A DNA stretch of 64,000 nt from Cupriavidus taiwanensis (GCF_900249755.1 NZ_LT976854.1:476265-540264), one strand, 5' to 3'; positions 35,627 through 46,010 are shown, numbered from the stretch's first letter. The notes: generated by a model not told the origin, from the letters alone. Translations and numbers: made by a program.

Positions 35627-35848
35627 GGACACGCCGGCACGCCCGCCGGCCGTTGTAAAGAATGCATGCGATCCGGCACCGGATCGGCACGACACCCGCG
35701 CAAAGCCGGCGCGTGCCTGGCCGCCAGGCGCGCCCCGGGCGGCGCTCTGCCGGCTGCATGGCGCCAGGCCGGGCATTCCCGCGGCCCATCGCCACGGCAG
35801 GAACGGGAATTGCGGGGGCAGGGCAGTATCGTCACTACCGGTGCCGCG

Positions 35849-36856
35849 ATGCCTTCCTTCCCCTCGGTTCTGCTGTCCTCGCCCCGCGCGCTCTACGGGC
35901 TGCTGCGGGATACCGTCAACGCCTGGGTGGACGACTACGCGCCCAGCATGGGCGCGGCGCTGGCCTACTACACGGTGTTCTCGATCGCGCCGCTGCTGCT
36001 GATCGTGATCTCGGTGGCGGGCGTGGTGTTCGGGCACGAGGCCGCGCGCGGCGAAGTGGTGGCGCAGCTGCAGGGGCTGCTCGGCCCGGAAGGCGCCAAG
36101 ACCGTGGAAGCGATGCTGCTGGCGGTCAGCAAGCCGGCGGCCAGTGCGCTGACGGCGGTGGTCGGCGTGGCGGTGCTGCTGGTGGGCGCGACCACGGTCT
36201 TCGCCGAGCTGCAGTCGGCGCTGGACCGGATCTGGGAGGTGCCCGAGCGGCGCAAGAGCTCGGGCATCTTCGCGCTGCTGCGCGCGCGGCTGCTGTCGTT
36301 CGGCATGATCCTGGGCATCGGCTTCCTGCTGGTGGTGTCGCTGCTGCTGAGCGCGGCGATCTCCGCGCTCAACCGCCTGTGGGGGCCGCTGTTCGGGGCC
36401 GAGGAACTGATCGCCCATGTGCTCGACACCGTGGTCAGCCTGGTGCTGATCACCGTGATCTTCGCCATGATCTACAAGATCATGCCGCGCGCCAAGGTGC
36501 GCTGGCCCGACGTGTGGCTGGGCGCGGCGGTGACGGCGCTGCTGTTCACGCTGGGCAAGTTCCTGATCGGCCTGTATATCGGCAAGAGCGGCGTGGCCAA
36601 CGGCTACGGCGCCGCCGGCTCGCTGGTGGTGCTGCTGCTGTGGGTCTACTACTCCGCGCAGATCTTCCTGCTGGGCGCGGAATTCACCTGGCAGTACGCG
36701 CGCCGCTACGGTTCGCGCCGGCACGAAGCGGCGGCCCAGGCCGAGGCCGAGCGCGCTGAGTCGCAGTCGCAGTCTCAGCCGCCGCCCAGCGCGACCGCAA
36801 ACAGCGCCGCGATCAAGGGCCGCTCCTTGCGCACCGCCAGGCAGCACAGGGAATAG
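35849..36856 (+). CDS. YihY/BrkB family membrane protein
   Basis: A 335-residue inner-membrane protein of the YihY/UPF0761 family. About six helices are visible, starting at MGAALAYYTVFSIAPLLLIVISVAGVVF, and the family motifs GAALAYYTVFSIAPL and GAAGSLVVLLLWVYYSAQIFLLGAEFT are intact. The C-terminal tail is rich in Glu/Ser/Gln. The family's role is not settled. The ATG at 35849 was chosen since it begins the family N-terminus; the frame upstream is open but lacks features. Its last 82 bp overlap the 3' end of the convergent LysR gene. Confidence 0.85.
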   Translation: MPSFPSVLLSSPRALYGLLRDTVNAWVDDYAPSMGAALAYYTVFSIAPLLLIVISVAGVVFGHEAARGEVVAQLQGLLGPEGAKTVEAMLLAVSKPAASALTAVVGVAVLLVGATTVFAELQSALDRIWEVPERRKSSGIFALLRARLLSFGMILGIGFLLVVSLLLSAAISALNRLWGPLFGAEELIAHVLDTVVSLVLITVIFAMIYKIMPRAKVRWPDVWLGAAVTALLFTLGKFLIGLYIGKSGVANGYGAAGSLVVLLLWVYYSAQIFLLGAEFTWQYARRYGSRRHEAAAQAEAERAESQSQSQPPPSATANSAAIKGRSLRTARQHRE

Positions 36857-37647
36857 TCGATCGACAGCAGCGGCTCGTCCACCGGCACCACCTGCAGCCC
36901 GGGCAGCGGGATGCATTCGATCTGGGTCACGAAGCTCAGCCCCATGCCGCTCGCCACCGCATGCAGGATGGCCTCGCGGCTGTTGATCTCCATCGCGCAG
37001 TGCAGCGCCACGCCTTGCTGCGCGCAGGCGCGCTCGACGCGGTCGCGCGTCTTCGAGCCGGCTTCGCGCAGGATCACGGGCTCGCCCGCGAGGTCTTGCA
37101 GCGTGACCGACGCGCGCGCGGCCAGCGCATGGCCCGCCGGCATCACCGCGACGATGCGCTCCCTGCGATAGGGCGCGATATGCAGGCCCGCGACCGGGTC
37201 GGGCTCCGCCAGGATGCCGACGTCGATGTCGAAATCCTGCAGCCCGCGCAGCACCGACGCCTCCGAGCCGATCGTGACGGTCAGCTCCAGCGCCGGGTGC
37301 GCGCTGCGAAACCTGCGCGCCAGCCCCAGCGCGATCGGCGGTGATACCGCGCCCACCCGCACCAGCCCGGTCTTGAGCTTGTGCGCGCTCTGCAGGAACT
37401 GCATGGCCTCTTCTTCCTGCCCGAACAGTCCCTGCGTGATCGCATAGAGCCGCTCGCCGGTCTCGGTCAGGCGCACGCCGCGCCCGCTGCGCAGGAACAG
37501 CTCGACGCCGAAGCGCGTCTCCAGCGCCTTGACCTGGTCGGTCACGGTGGGCTGCCCGATATGCAGGTACTGCGCCGCGGCGGTGAAGCCGCCGGTGCGC
37601 GCCACCGCGTGGAAGCAGCGGATCGACTTGTAGTACTGGTGGAACAT
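36775..37647 (-). CDS. LysR-type regulator, probably of phosphonate catabolism
   Basis: A 290-residue LysR regulator. The winged HTH is at residues 1-60 (FHAVARTGGFTAAAQYLHIGQPTVTDQVKALE), followed by the effector domain (LVRVGAVSPPIALGLARRFRSAHP). It diverges from the alcohol dehydrogenase/transporter/aldehyde dehydrogenase operon at 37895, as expected of a LysR activator, and resembles the LysR proteins linked to aminoethylphosphonate catabolism. The ATG at 37647 begins the HTH; the longer upstream frame has no support. The 247 bp to the next gene should hold its operator. Confidence 0.83.
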   Translation of the reverse strand: MFHQYYKSIRCFHAVARTGGFTAAAQYLHIGQPTVTDQVKALETRFGVELFLRSGRGVRLTETGERLYAITQGLFGQEEEAMQFLQSAHKLKTGLVRVGAVSPPIALGLARRFRSAHPALELTVTIGSEASVLRGLQDFDIDVGILAEPDPVAGLHIAPYRRERIVAVMPAGHALAARASVTLQDLAGEPVILREAGSKTRDRVERACAQQGVALHCAMEINSREAILHAVASGMGLSFVTQIECIPLPGLQVVPVDEPLLSIDYSLCCLAVRKERPLIAALFAVALGGG

Positions 37648-37894
37648 GAATGGGATGGGGGCTGGCCGCCGCTTTAGCGGCGTGTCCGGCGAGTCTCCCA
37701 CAGCCGTGCGCCGATGCGTACAGGGTTTCCCCGAGGCCCGCGCGGCGCCGCGGCGATCCATCGGTTTTGGCGCACCCGGACGTCAAAGATGCGATTGGAC
37801 CGGGGGTTTGGCGTCTCCCACACTTCTGGCAACCCGGCGCGCGGCACCGGCCGCCGCCAAAGCTACCCCAAGCCAGAACACAGGAGACTCCCCG

Positions 37895-38986
37895 ATGCCC
37901 CATGCCTACCACAACCCCGTGTCGATCCACTGCGGGGCCGGCGCGCTCGACCAGTTGCCGGCCCTGCTGCACGGCCGGCGCGCGGTGGTCGTGACCTTCC
38001 CCGAAGCGCGCCAGCTGGGTCTGGTGGCGCGGCTCGAGGCCCTGCTGGGCGCCGACCTGGCCGGGCTGATCGAAGACGTGCAGCCCAACCCGGACGTGGC
38101 GCAGCTGTCCGGCCTGTACAACCGCTTCTGGGAACACGCCGACCGCTGCGACGCCATCGTCGCGGTCGGCGGCGGCAGCGCCATCGATACCGCCAAGGCG
38201 CTGATGGTCGGCACCCGCTCGGGCCGCTTCGATTCGCTGATCAGCCTGCTGGCGAGCGGCAAGTCGTTTACGCCGGCGCAGGTCAAGCCGCTGATCGCGG
38301 TGCCGACCACTGCCGGCACCGGCAGCGAAGTCACGCCGTGGGCCACCATCTGGGACGCGGCGAACCAGAAGAAATACTCGCTGCACCTGCCGCAGACCTG
38401 GCCCGAGGCGGCCATCGTCGATGCGCAGCTGATGCTGTCGGTGCCGCGCGGCACCACCATTGCCACCGGCCTCGATGCGCTGTCGCACGCGCTCGAATCG
38501 ATCTGGAACGTCAACGCCAACCCGGTCTCCGACACCTTCGCGGTGTCGGCGGTCGAGGACATCTTCGAGACCCTGCCGCAACTGGTGCAGCAACCGGATG
38601 ACCTGTCGCTGCGCGAGCGCATGGCGCTGGCCGCACTCAAGGCCGGACTGGCGTTCTCCAACACCAAGACCGCGCTGGCGCATTCGATCTCTTACGAAAT
38701 GACGCTGCGCCACGGCCTGCCGCACGGCATTGCCTGCTCGTTCACGCTGCCGATGGTGCTGGAAAAGGCGTGGGCATGCCGCCCCGACCGCGACCGCACG
38801 CTGCAGCGCCTGTTCGGGCCGTCGCTGGCCGCGGGCCAGCAGCGCCTGCGCGCATTCCTGCAAGGGCTGGGCGTGAAGACCGAGTTTGCCGACTACGGCG
38901 TCAGCGACGACGAGGCCGGCGCCATGATCGCGCGTGCGCTGGACGGCGCGCGCGGCAGGAACTTCATCGGCGCCGTGCCGGCGTAG
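37895..38986 (+). CDS. Iron-containing alcohol dehydrogenase, phosphonoacetaldehyde reductase-like
   Basis: A 363-residue group III (iron-type) alcohol dehydrogenase. The NAD-binding GGGSAIDTAK (about residues 91-100) and TTAGTGSEVTPWA are present, and the metal ligands lie in TGLDALSHALES and HGLPHGIAC. An AGGAGA ribosome site fits the ATG at 37895. In an operon with a phosphonoacetaldehyde dehydrogenase, it most likely interconverts 2-hydroxyethylphosphonate and phosphonoacetaldehyde. That substrate is inferred from neighbours, not from the protein itself. Confidence 0.82.
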   Translation: MPHAYHNPVSIHCGAGALDQLPALLHGRRAVVVTFPEARQLGLVARLEALLGADLAGLIEDVQPNPDVAQLSGLYNRFWEHADRCDAIVAVGGGSAIDTAKALMVGTRSGRFDSLISLLASGKSFTPAQVKPLIAVPTTAGTGSEVTPWATIWDAANQKKYSLHLPQTWPEAAIVDAQLMLSVPRGTTIATGLDALSHALESIWNVNANPVSDTFAVSAVEDIFETLPQLVQQPDDLSLRERMALAALKAGLAFSNTKTALAHSISYEMTLRHGLPHGIACSFTLPMVLEKAWACRPDRDRTLQRLFGPSLAAGQQRLRAFLQGLGVKTEFADYGVSDDEAGAMIARALDGARGRNFIGAVPA

Positions 38987-38997
38987 CGGTTCCCCAC

Positions 38998-39016
38998 GGC
39001 CGGTGTTTACCCGGCC
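38998..39016 (+). terminator. Hairpin between the dehydrogenase and transporter genes
   Basis: GGCCGG (38998-39003) and CCGGCC (39011-39016) form a 6 bp stem. No T-run follows. It could set relative expression within the operon. Confidence 0.3.
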
Positions 39017-39060
39017 ACACGAGCCCGGCAGACGGGCCGACAATACAACAGGAGACAACC

Positions 39061-40365
39061 ATGGAAACAGCCGACCGCATCCAGGTGGGGGCGTTCGTCG
39101 CCCCGGCCGAGCAATCGTTCCGGCGCGCGCAATGGCGGATGCTGCTGGCCGCCATGTTCTGCTATTTCTTCTTCTACACCGGGCGGCAGACCTTCGGCTT
39201 TGCCATTCCCGGCATCCAGCAGGAGTTCGGCCTGTCCAAGGAAGCCCTGGGCTGGGCCTCGACCTGCCTGCTGTGGTGCTATGCCATCGGCCAGGCCATC
39301 AACGGCAACCTCGGCGACAAGTTCGGCGGGCGCCGCGTGATGACCGCGGGCGCGATCCTGTCGTGCGCGGCCAACTGGGTGGTCAGTTTCGCCGTGGGCT
39401 TCAAGAGCCTGGCGATTCCGTGGGGCATCAACGGATACTTCCAGGCGCTCGGCTGGGCGCCGGGCAGCCGGCTGCTGTCGAACTGGTGGGGCGCCGGCGA
39501 GCGCGGCAAGGTCTACGGCTTCTATGTGTTCGCGGCCGGCTGCGCCTCGGTGCTGTCGTTCGTGACCTCGATCGTGGTGGTGAACATCCTGCATCTGGAC
39601 TGGCGCTGGATCTTCCGCCTGCCGGTGCTGCTGATGCTGCTGGGCGGCATCACGTTCTACCTGGTGGTGCGCGAGCGTCCGGAGGACCTTGGCTTCAAGT
39701 CGCCCGATACCGGTGCAGCGAAGGGCGAGGATGCCGAGCCCCGCGCGAATGTGGAAACCGATGCCGATGAAAGCTCGTGGTCGCGCTACAAGGCCGTGCT
39801 GCGCAACCCGCGCCTGCTGATCGCCGGGTTGTCGATCGGCTTCCAGAATGCCGCGCGCTATGGCCTGATCGTCTGGGTGCCGGTGCACTTCCTGGGCAAG
39901 AACTGGAAGAGTGCCGAGACGCTGATCGACCCGGCCTGGATCTCGGTGGCGCTGCCGGTGGGCATGGCGTTCGGCGCGCTGTCCAACGGCTGGATCTCGG
40001 ACCGGCTGTTCGGCTCCAGCCGCAGCAAGGCGATCATGCTCTACATGGTGCTGGGCGCGATCGCGTCGATGGTGATGTACCAGCTGCCGACGGGCATGGG
40101 CGCCATCGTCGCGCTGTTCCTGGCCGGCTTCTTCGTCTATGGCCCGGCGTCGTCGTTCTGGGCGCTGTGTCCGGACCTGGTTGGCGCGAAGCGCGCGGGC
40201 ACGGCCACCGGCATCCTCAACTTCTTCTCCTACCTGCTCGCCGGCCTGGGCGAGCCGCTGATCGGCCGCATCCTGGACCAGTCCGGCAATACCTCGCTGG
40301 TGTTCCCGATCGTGGCGGCCAGCTGCATGATCAGCGCCGTGATCGCGGCCTTCATCCGCCGCTGA
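39061..40365 (+). CDS. MFS transporter, organophosphate:phosphate antiporter-like
   Basis: A 434-residue twelve-helix major facilitator of the OPA type (GlpT/UhpT). Diagnostic features include FCYFFFYTGRQTFGFAIPGIQQEFGLSKEALGW, LGDKFGGRRVMTAGAILS, FQALGWAPGSRLLSNWW and the central charged loop. This family exchanges organic phosphates for phosphate; here uptake of a phosphonate such as hydroxyethylphosphonate or phosphonoacetate is plausible. An AGGAGA ribosome site precedes the ATG at 39061. It sits 74 bp after the alcohol dehydrogenase gene. Confidence 0.87.
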   Translation: METADRIQVGAFVAPAEQSFRRAQWRMLLAAMFCYFFFYTGRQTFGFAIPGIQQEFGLSKEALGWASTCLLWCYAIGQAINGNLGDKFGGRRVMTAGAILSCAANWVVSFAVGFKSLAIPWGINGYFQALGWAPGSRLLSNWWGAGERGKVYGFYVFAAGCASVLSFVTSIVVVNILHLDWRWIFRLPVLLMLLGGITFYLVVRERPEDLGFKSPDTGAAKGEDAEPRANVETDADESSWSRYKAVLRNPRLLIAGLSIGFQNAARYGLIVWVPVHFLGKNWKSAETLIDPAWISVALPVGMAFGALSNGWISDRLFGSSRSKAIMLYMVLGAIASMVMYQLPTGMGAIVALFLAGFFVYGPASSFWALCPDLVGAKRAGTATGILNFFSYLLAGLGEPLIGRILDQSGNTSLVFPIVAASCMISAVIAAFIRR

Positions 40366-40372
40366 GCAAGCG

Positions 40373-40393
40373 GGGCCGGCACCGCGCCGGCCC
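40373..40393 (+). terminator. GC hairpin between transporter and phnY
   Basis: GGGCCGGC (40373-40380), loop ACCGC, GCCGGCCC (40386-40393). A strong 8 bp stem with no T-run, in the 87 bp gap. More likely a processing or partial attenuation site than a full terminator. Confidence 0.4.
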
Positions 40394-40452
40394 GCCTGCG
40401 ACGGCCGCATCGTCTTTCACTCCCTGCTCAAATACCCGCGAGGGCAAATACC

Positions 40453-41898
40453 ATGACTGCATTGCACGCCATCCCCGACATCCGCCATGAAGCGCTGCGC
40501 ATCGCCGGCGAAAAGATCTACCGTGAAGACGTGATCGAGGTGACCTACCCGTACACCGGCGAAGTCATCGCCACCGTGCCCAGGGCCACGCTCGACGACG
40601 TGCGCCGCGCCTACCGCATCGCGCGCGATTACCAGCCCACGCTGACGCGCTACGAGCGCTACAAGATCCTGATGCGCGCCGGCGAGATCATCGCCTCGCG
40701 GCTGGACGAGATCTCGCGCACCATCACGCTGGAATCCGGGCTGTGCCGCAAGGATTCGCTGTACGAAGTGGGCCGCGCCTCCGACGTGCTGCTGTTCGCC
40801 GCCAACCAGGCGCTGGTCGACGACGGCCAGGTGTTCTCGTGCGACCTGACCCACCACGGCAAGAGCCGCAAGGTCTATACGCTGCGCGAGCCGCTGCTCG
40901 GCGTGATCACCGCGATCACGCCGTTCAACCACCCGCTCAACCAGGTCATCCACAAGGTGGCGCCGGCGGTCGCCACCAACAACCGCATGGTGCTCAAGCC
41001 CAGCGAGAAGACACCGCTGGCGGCGTACATGCTGGCCGATATCCTGTATGAAGCCGGGTTGCCGCCGCAGATGCTGTCGGTCCTCACCGGCGACCCGCGC
41101 GAGATCGCCGACGAGATGCTGACGAACGCGGACGTCGACCTGGTGACCTTTACCGGCGGCGTGCCGATCGGCAAGTACATCGCCGCCAAGGCGACCTACA
41201 AGCGCCAGGTGCTGGAACTGGGCGGCAACGACCCGATCATCGTGATGGAAGACGCCGACCTGGAAGAAGCCGCGACGCTGGCCGCCAGCGGCTCATACAA
41301 GAACTCGGGCCAGCGCTGCACGGCGATCAAGCGCATGCTGGTGCATGAAGCCGTGGCCGAGCGCTTTATCGAACTGCTGGTGCAGAAGACCGAGGCGCTC
41401 AACTACGGCGACCCGATGGACCCGAAGGTCGACATGGGCACCGTGATCGACGAGGCCGCGGCGATCCAGTTCGAGAAGGTGGTCAACGAGGCGATTGCCG
41501 CTGGCGCGACGCTGCGCTACGGCAATATCCGGCGCGGGGCGCTGTATTCGCCGACGGTGCTGGATCATGTGGATCCGGAGATGACGGTGGTGAAGCATGA
41601 AACCTTTGGGCCGGTGTCGCCGGTGATTCGCTTCAAGGATATCGATGATGCGATCCGGATTTCGAATGGCACGGCGTATGGGTTGTCGTCGTCGGTTTGT
41701 ACTAACCGGCTGGACTACATTACGCGCTTTGTGCGGGAGCTTAGGGTTGGGAGTGTCAATGTGCGGGAGGTGCCGGGGTATCGGCTTGAATTGACGCCTT
41801 TCGGGGGGGTCAAGGATTCTGGGTTGGGGTACAAGGAGGGGGTGTTGGAGGCGATGAAGAGTTTTTGTAATACGAAGACGTATTCGTTGCCGTGGTAG
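40453..41898 (+). CDS. phnY: Phosphonoacetaldehyde dehydrogenase
   Basis: A 481-residue NAD-dependent aldehyde dehydrogenase. The catalytic Cys289 is in NSGQRCTAIKR and the general base Glu255 in VLELGGNDP. The variant GGND and the RCTAIKR context match the phosphonoacetaldehyde dehydrogenase subgroup, which makes phosphonoacetate. The pathway is completed by the hydrolase at 44728. The last 250 bp of the gene shift from GC-ending codons to G- and T-rich codons without changing the conserved C-terminus (GGVKDSGLGYKEG). Followed by the repeat-filled spacer. Confidence 0.88.
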   Translation: MTALHAIPDIRHEALRIAGEKIYREDVIEVTYPYTGEVIATVPRATLDDVRRAYRIARDYQPTLTRYERYKILMRAGEIIASRLDEISRTITLESGLCRKDSLYEVGRASDVLLFAANQALVDDGQVFSCDLTHHGKSRKVYTLREPLLGVITAITPFNHPLNQVIHKVAPAVATNNRMVLKPSEKTPLAAYMLADILYEAGLPPQMLSVLTGDPREIADEMLTNADVDLVTFTGGVPIGKYIAAKATYKRQVLELGGNDPIIVMEDADLEEAATLAASGSYKNSGQRCTAIKRMLVHEAVAERFIELLVQKTEALNYGDPMDPKVDMGTVIDEAAAIQFEKVVNEAIAAGATLRYGNIRRGALYSPTVLDHVDPEMTVVKHETFGPVSPVIRFKDIDDAIRISNGTAYGLSSSVCTNRLDYITRFVRELRVGSVNVREVPGYRLELTPFGGVKDSGLGYKEGVLEAMKSFCNTKTYSLPW

Positions 41899-41981
41899 GT
41901 TTTTTTGTCCTGGGGGGTGGTTGGTCGCTGTTGGTGACATGCTGTCGGCGTTTGAACCGCCTGGTTCCGCCCTGCTGGGCG

Positions 41982-42014
41982 GGTCACTTTTTGTCCGAGC
42001 GACAAAAAGTAACC
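41982..42014. terminator. Terminator-like hairpin, left outer end of the inverted repeat
   Basis: The stem GGTCACTTTTTGTC / GACAAAAAGTAACC encloses loop CGAGC, with one mismatch in 14 pairs. It lies 84 bp after the phnY stop and may end that operon. Confidence 0.55.
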
Positions 42015-42290
42015 AAAAAACGCGTCGCCTGTGCGGCTGGCAATCAATTTCACGGCGTTGGTGGTTCTCGCGGTGGTGATTTCCCTTTAGCGTGGGTGCT
42101 CGTTCGACCCTGCTAACGCTATGTGAGTTAGGGGCAACGCCTTCGATAACCGACTATTGAACGATCCCAAACTAGGGCGTAGGCAGCCTGCTGCTAGCCG
42201 CATCGCGGGGACGCCTACGGCTGCTGCGCAGGCAGTATCTCAGGTCGGTGGCCCAGGCACGGAACGCGTCGCTGCGCTCGCTTGGCGCTC
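41982..42290 (+). repeat. Left arm of the intergenic inverted repeat
   Basis: About 310 bp that match, in reverse complement, the segment 42641-42951 with scattered differences. Landmarks shared by both arms are the hairpin, CGCGTCGCCTGTGCGGCTGG, TGCTAACGCTATGTGAGTTA, GGGCGTAGGCAGCCTGCTGC and CGTCGCTGCGCTCGCTTGGC. Confidence 0.85.
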
Positions 42291-42341
42291 GAGCGCGCCC
42301 CGCCGGCGCCGGCGCCCGCGCCCGCATCCACTACCACTGGT

Positions 42342-42502
42342 TTGCTCCCCTCTCCCGCCTGCGGGAGAGTAGCCCGCACGCTGGCCATGCCGGCTTGCTC
42401 CCAGTCACCGACACGTCGTCCCCGCGTAGGCGGGGACCCAGTGTCTTTGAAGCGCAAGTGCTTCTCAAAGTCGCTGGGTTCCCGCTTTCGCGGGAATGAC
42501 GG
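42342..42502 (+). repeat. Composite palindromic repeat, copy 1
   Basis: A compact unit of several hairpins: CTCTCCCGC-CT-GCGGGAGAG, then GTCCCCGC-GTAG-GCGGGGAC, then GAAGC-GCAAGT-GCTTC, then TTCCCGC-TTTC-GCGGGAA. A near-identical copy is at 53635-53792 in the same orientation. The last three hairpins resemble a palindromic intergenic element scattered through many proteobacterial genomes. Confidence 0.85.
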
Positions 42503-42640
42503 TGGTCTTTGATTCGTTGGTGGCACTACCCAAATCAAAGGCTTAGCGAAGGTTCCTGGGTAGGGGCCGGGGGAGAGGGCGGGAGCCTCAACGAAGTGGG
42601 GCCTTCCCAGCAAAACAGCCCCCGGCAGCCGCGGCCTGCC

Positions 42641-42951
42641 AGCGCCAAGCGAGCGCAGCGACGCGTTCCATGCCAGAGCCCACCCGCCGCGATAGGACCG
42701 GCGCGCAGCGCAGCCGAAGGCGTCCCCGCGTTGACGCCAGCAGCAGGCTGCCTACGCCCTGGTTGGGATCGTTCAAAAGTGGGTTATCGCAGGCACCACC
42801 CCTAACTCACATAGCGTTAGCAGGTTCGAACGGGCACCCACGCCAGACGGAAATCACCACCGCCCGAACCACTGACGCCGTGGAATTGATTCCCAGCCGC
42901 ACAGGCGACGCGCTTTTCGGTTACTTTTTGGCGCTCGGCCAAAAAGTGACT
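42641..42951 (-). repeat. Right arm of the intergenic inverted repeat
   Basis: The reverse complement of the left arm at 41982-42290. Both arms keep the order of landmarks and the outer hairpin, so the whole spacer could fold into a giant cruciform. Confidence 0.85.
42919..42951. terminator. Terminator-like hairpin, right outer end of the inverted repeat
   Basis: The stem GGTTACTTTTTGGC / GCCAAAAAGTGAC(T) encloses loop GCTCG. It lies 85 bp beyond the stop of the convergent transporter gene, mirroring the left hairpin, and may end that transcript. Confidence 0.55.
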
Positions 42952-43035
42952 CGCCGGCTACGCCGGCGAAACAGCCGCGCCTGCCAAGAGCGGCAACCTG
43001 TCGCATGGCAACAAGCCATCAGCCGCCCACCACCC

Positions 43036-44688
43036 TCAAACACCCGCCACCAGAACCGCCCCACCTTCCCCAACCGTGCCACGCAAAACCCCCGGCACAC
43101 CCCCCGGTGCCACGCACAACAACGCATTCATCTGCACCAACTCCCGCAACACATCCAAATGCAACCCACTAGTCTCCACGCTCGCAGCCCGCCGCTGCGC
43201 CACCCGCGCAATGTGCCGCGCCATGAAGCGCTCGGCGCGTGCCTGGAACTCATTTGCGCACTCCCGCAGCAATCCCGCCGCTTCCCGGTCGTTGGCAACG
43301 AACAGCGACATCCTGGTCCGCAAGTTCGCCACCAGCAGGTCGCACAACTCGAGCAATTCCCCGCTGCCCTCGTCCGAGAACCGGTAGTTGCGGCTCAGCT
43401 TGCGCTGGTCCAGGTCCGCCAGGATCCGCTCGACGATATCGCCCGCATATTCCAGGTTGATATTGACCAGCATGATCTCGTCCCAGCGCGCGCTATCGTC
43501 ATCGTCAAGGCTGCCGGCATCGACATCCGTCAGGTACATCTTGACCGACGCATAGAGGTCGTCGATCCGGTCGTCCAGCGCGCGGCAGCGCGCGTTGATG
43601 ACGCGGTCGTTGCCGGTCACCGAGAGCTTCATGCCGCTGAGCATGTCCTCGATCACGTCGCCGATGCGCACGACTTCGCGCGTGGCGTTGCCCAGCGCGA
43701 CGGACGGGTGCCGCAGGTCGTTCTGGCTCAGGTAGCGTGCGCCGCCGGGCGCGGCGTCGTCGTGCGCATCGGGCAGCCAGCGGTTGCACAGCGACGCCAC
43801 CGGCTTGACGAACCAGATCAGCGTTGCGGCAAGCGCCACGTTGAATGCCATGTGGAAGTCGATGGCCATGGTCGCGGCGCTGCTGCCCAGGCGGGAAAGC
43901 AGCCACGGCATGGCGTCCAGCAGCGGCAGGAAGGCCAGTATCCCTGCCACCCGGAACATCAGGTTGGCGAGCGAGACCCGCCGTGCGGCCGGGGCGCTGC
44001 CGGAATTGGCGAGGCAGGCGATCAGGCCGCTGCCCAGGTTGGCGCCGAGCACCAGCGGCAACGCGGTGGCCGGGCCGATGACGCCGCCCACGGCCAGCGT
44101 TGCGGTCAGCAGGACCGCGGCCAGGCTGGAGTATGCGAGCAGGGCCAGCAGCGCGCCGATCACCAGTGCCAGCAGGGCGTCGTTGCCAAGCGAGGTGAAG
44201 ATCGCGTGCACGATCGGCGCGTGCAGCAGCGGCGCGGCGTAAAGGCGGATCAGCTGCAAGGCCAGCGTGATCAGCCCCAGCCCGACGATGACTTCGCCAG
44301 CCTGTCCGCGCACGCTGGCCTTGCCGGACAGCCGCAGGGCAATGCCGGTGACCAGCAGCAGCGGCGAGAGCCACGAGATATCGACCGACAGCAGGCGCGC
44401 CATCAGGCTGGTGCCGACGTCGGCCCCCAGCACGATCGGCAGCGCCGCGGGCAACGACACCAGCCCGCCCGCGACGAAGGCGCTTGTCATCAGCGCCGTG
44501 GCGCTGCTGCTCTGGATCAGCGCGGTCACGCCAAGCCCGGCCAGGAAGCCGCGCGCGGGACTGGCCGTGCCCGCGGCGAGCGCCAGCCGCAAGCGCGGCC
44601 CCAGCAACGCAAGCATGCCGTGGCGCGTCACGTGCGCGCCCCAGATCAGCAGTGCAACCCCGGACATCAGGGAAAGCAGGATTTGCAT
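43036..44688 (-). CDS. Na/Pi-cotransporter family protein with PhoU-like domain
   Basis: A 550-residue membrane protein. The N-terminal part has two Na/Pi-cotransporter repeats, the first with the signature ALIQSSSATALMTSAFVAGG; the second repeat lies about residues 210-290 (GANLGSGLIACLANSG). The C-terminal ~220 residues are a PhoU-like helical domain (VVRIGDVIEDMLSGMKLSV). Such proteins move phosphate across the inner membrane. It follows the phosphonoacetate hydrolase gene by 39 bp, so it may export or balance phosphate released from phosphonate. The last ~150 bp of the gene are unusually G/T-rich on the coding strand. Confidence 0.87.
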   Translation of the reverse strand: MQILLSLMSGVALLIWGAHVTRHGMLALLGPRLRLALAAGTASPARGFLAGLGVTALIQSSSATALMTSAFVAGGLVSLPAALPIVLGADVGTSLMARLLSVDISWLSPLLLVTGIALRLSGKASVRGQAGEVIVGLGLITLALQLIRLYAAPLLHAPIVHAIFTSLGNDALLALVIGALLALLAYSSLAAVLLTATLAVGGVIGPATALPLVLGANLGSGLIACLANSGSAPAARRVSLANLMFRVAGILAFLPLLDAMPWLLSRLGSSAATMAIDFHMAFNVALAATLIWFVKPVASLCNRWLPDAHDDAAPGGARYLSQNDLRHPSVALGNATREVVRIGDVIEDMLSGMKLSVTGNDRVINARCRALDDRIDDLYASVKMYLTDVDAGSLDDDDSARWDEIMLVNINLEYAGDIVERILADLDQRKLSRNYRFSDEGSGELLELCDLLVANLRTRMSLFVANDREAAGLLRECANEFQARAERFMARHIARVAQRRAASVETSGLHLDVLRELVQMNALLCVAPGGVPGVLRGTVGEGGAVLVAGV

Positions 44689-44727
44689 GGCGCCGCTCCC
44701 CTTGTGTTGGTCGTCGGTCGGTGGCCG

Positions 44728-46002
<1,275 letters not shown>

Positions 46003-46010
46003 TTAAGCGA

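Larger units (their letters stand above)
41899..43035. other. Gene-free spacer built from a large inverted repeat
   Basis: This 1137 bp gap between two convergent genes contains no gene that can be supported. Short open frames in it are repeat-derived. It consists of two long inverted arms (41982-42290 and 42641-42951), each carrying a hairpin at the outer end, with a composite palindromic repeat (42342-42502) in the middle. The sequence outside the arms is G/T- or A/C-rich. Confidence 0.85.

Noticed and set aside
34658..39058. Very long minus-strand open frame (over 1400 codons) across several plus-strand genes
   Set aside because: It is antisense to well-recognised genes, is rich in Arg/Gln/His low-complexity sequence and matches no protein pattern; it is a by-product of high GC third positions.
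42342..42502. CRISPR-like repeats
   Set aside because: The repeated hairpins differ from each other and are not regularly spaced; no cas genes are present.
42157..42805. Several short open frames inside the spacer
   Set aside because: They lie within the inverted and palindromic repeats; no ribosome sites and no protein-like composition.
41982..42951. Inverted-repeat ends of an insertion sequence
   Set aside because: No transposase or remnant lies between the arms, which are far longer than IS terminal repeats; the interior is a palindromic repeat unit.
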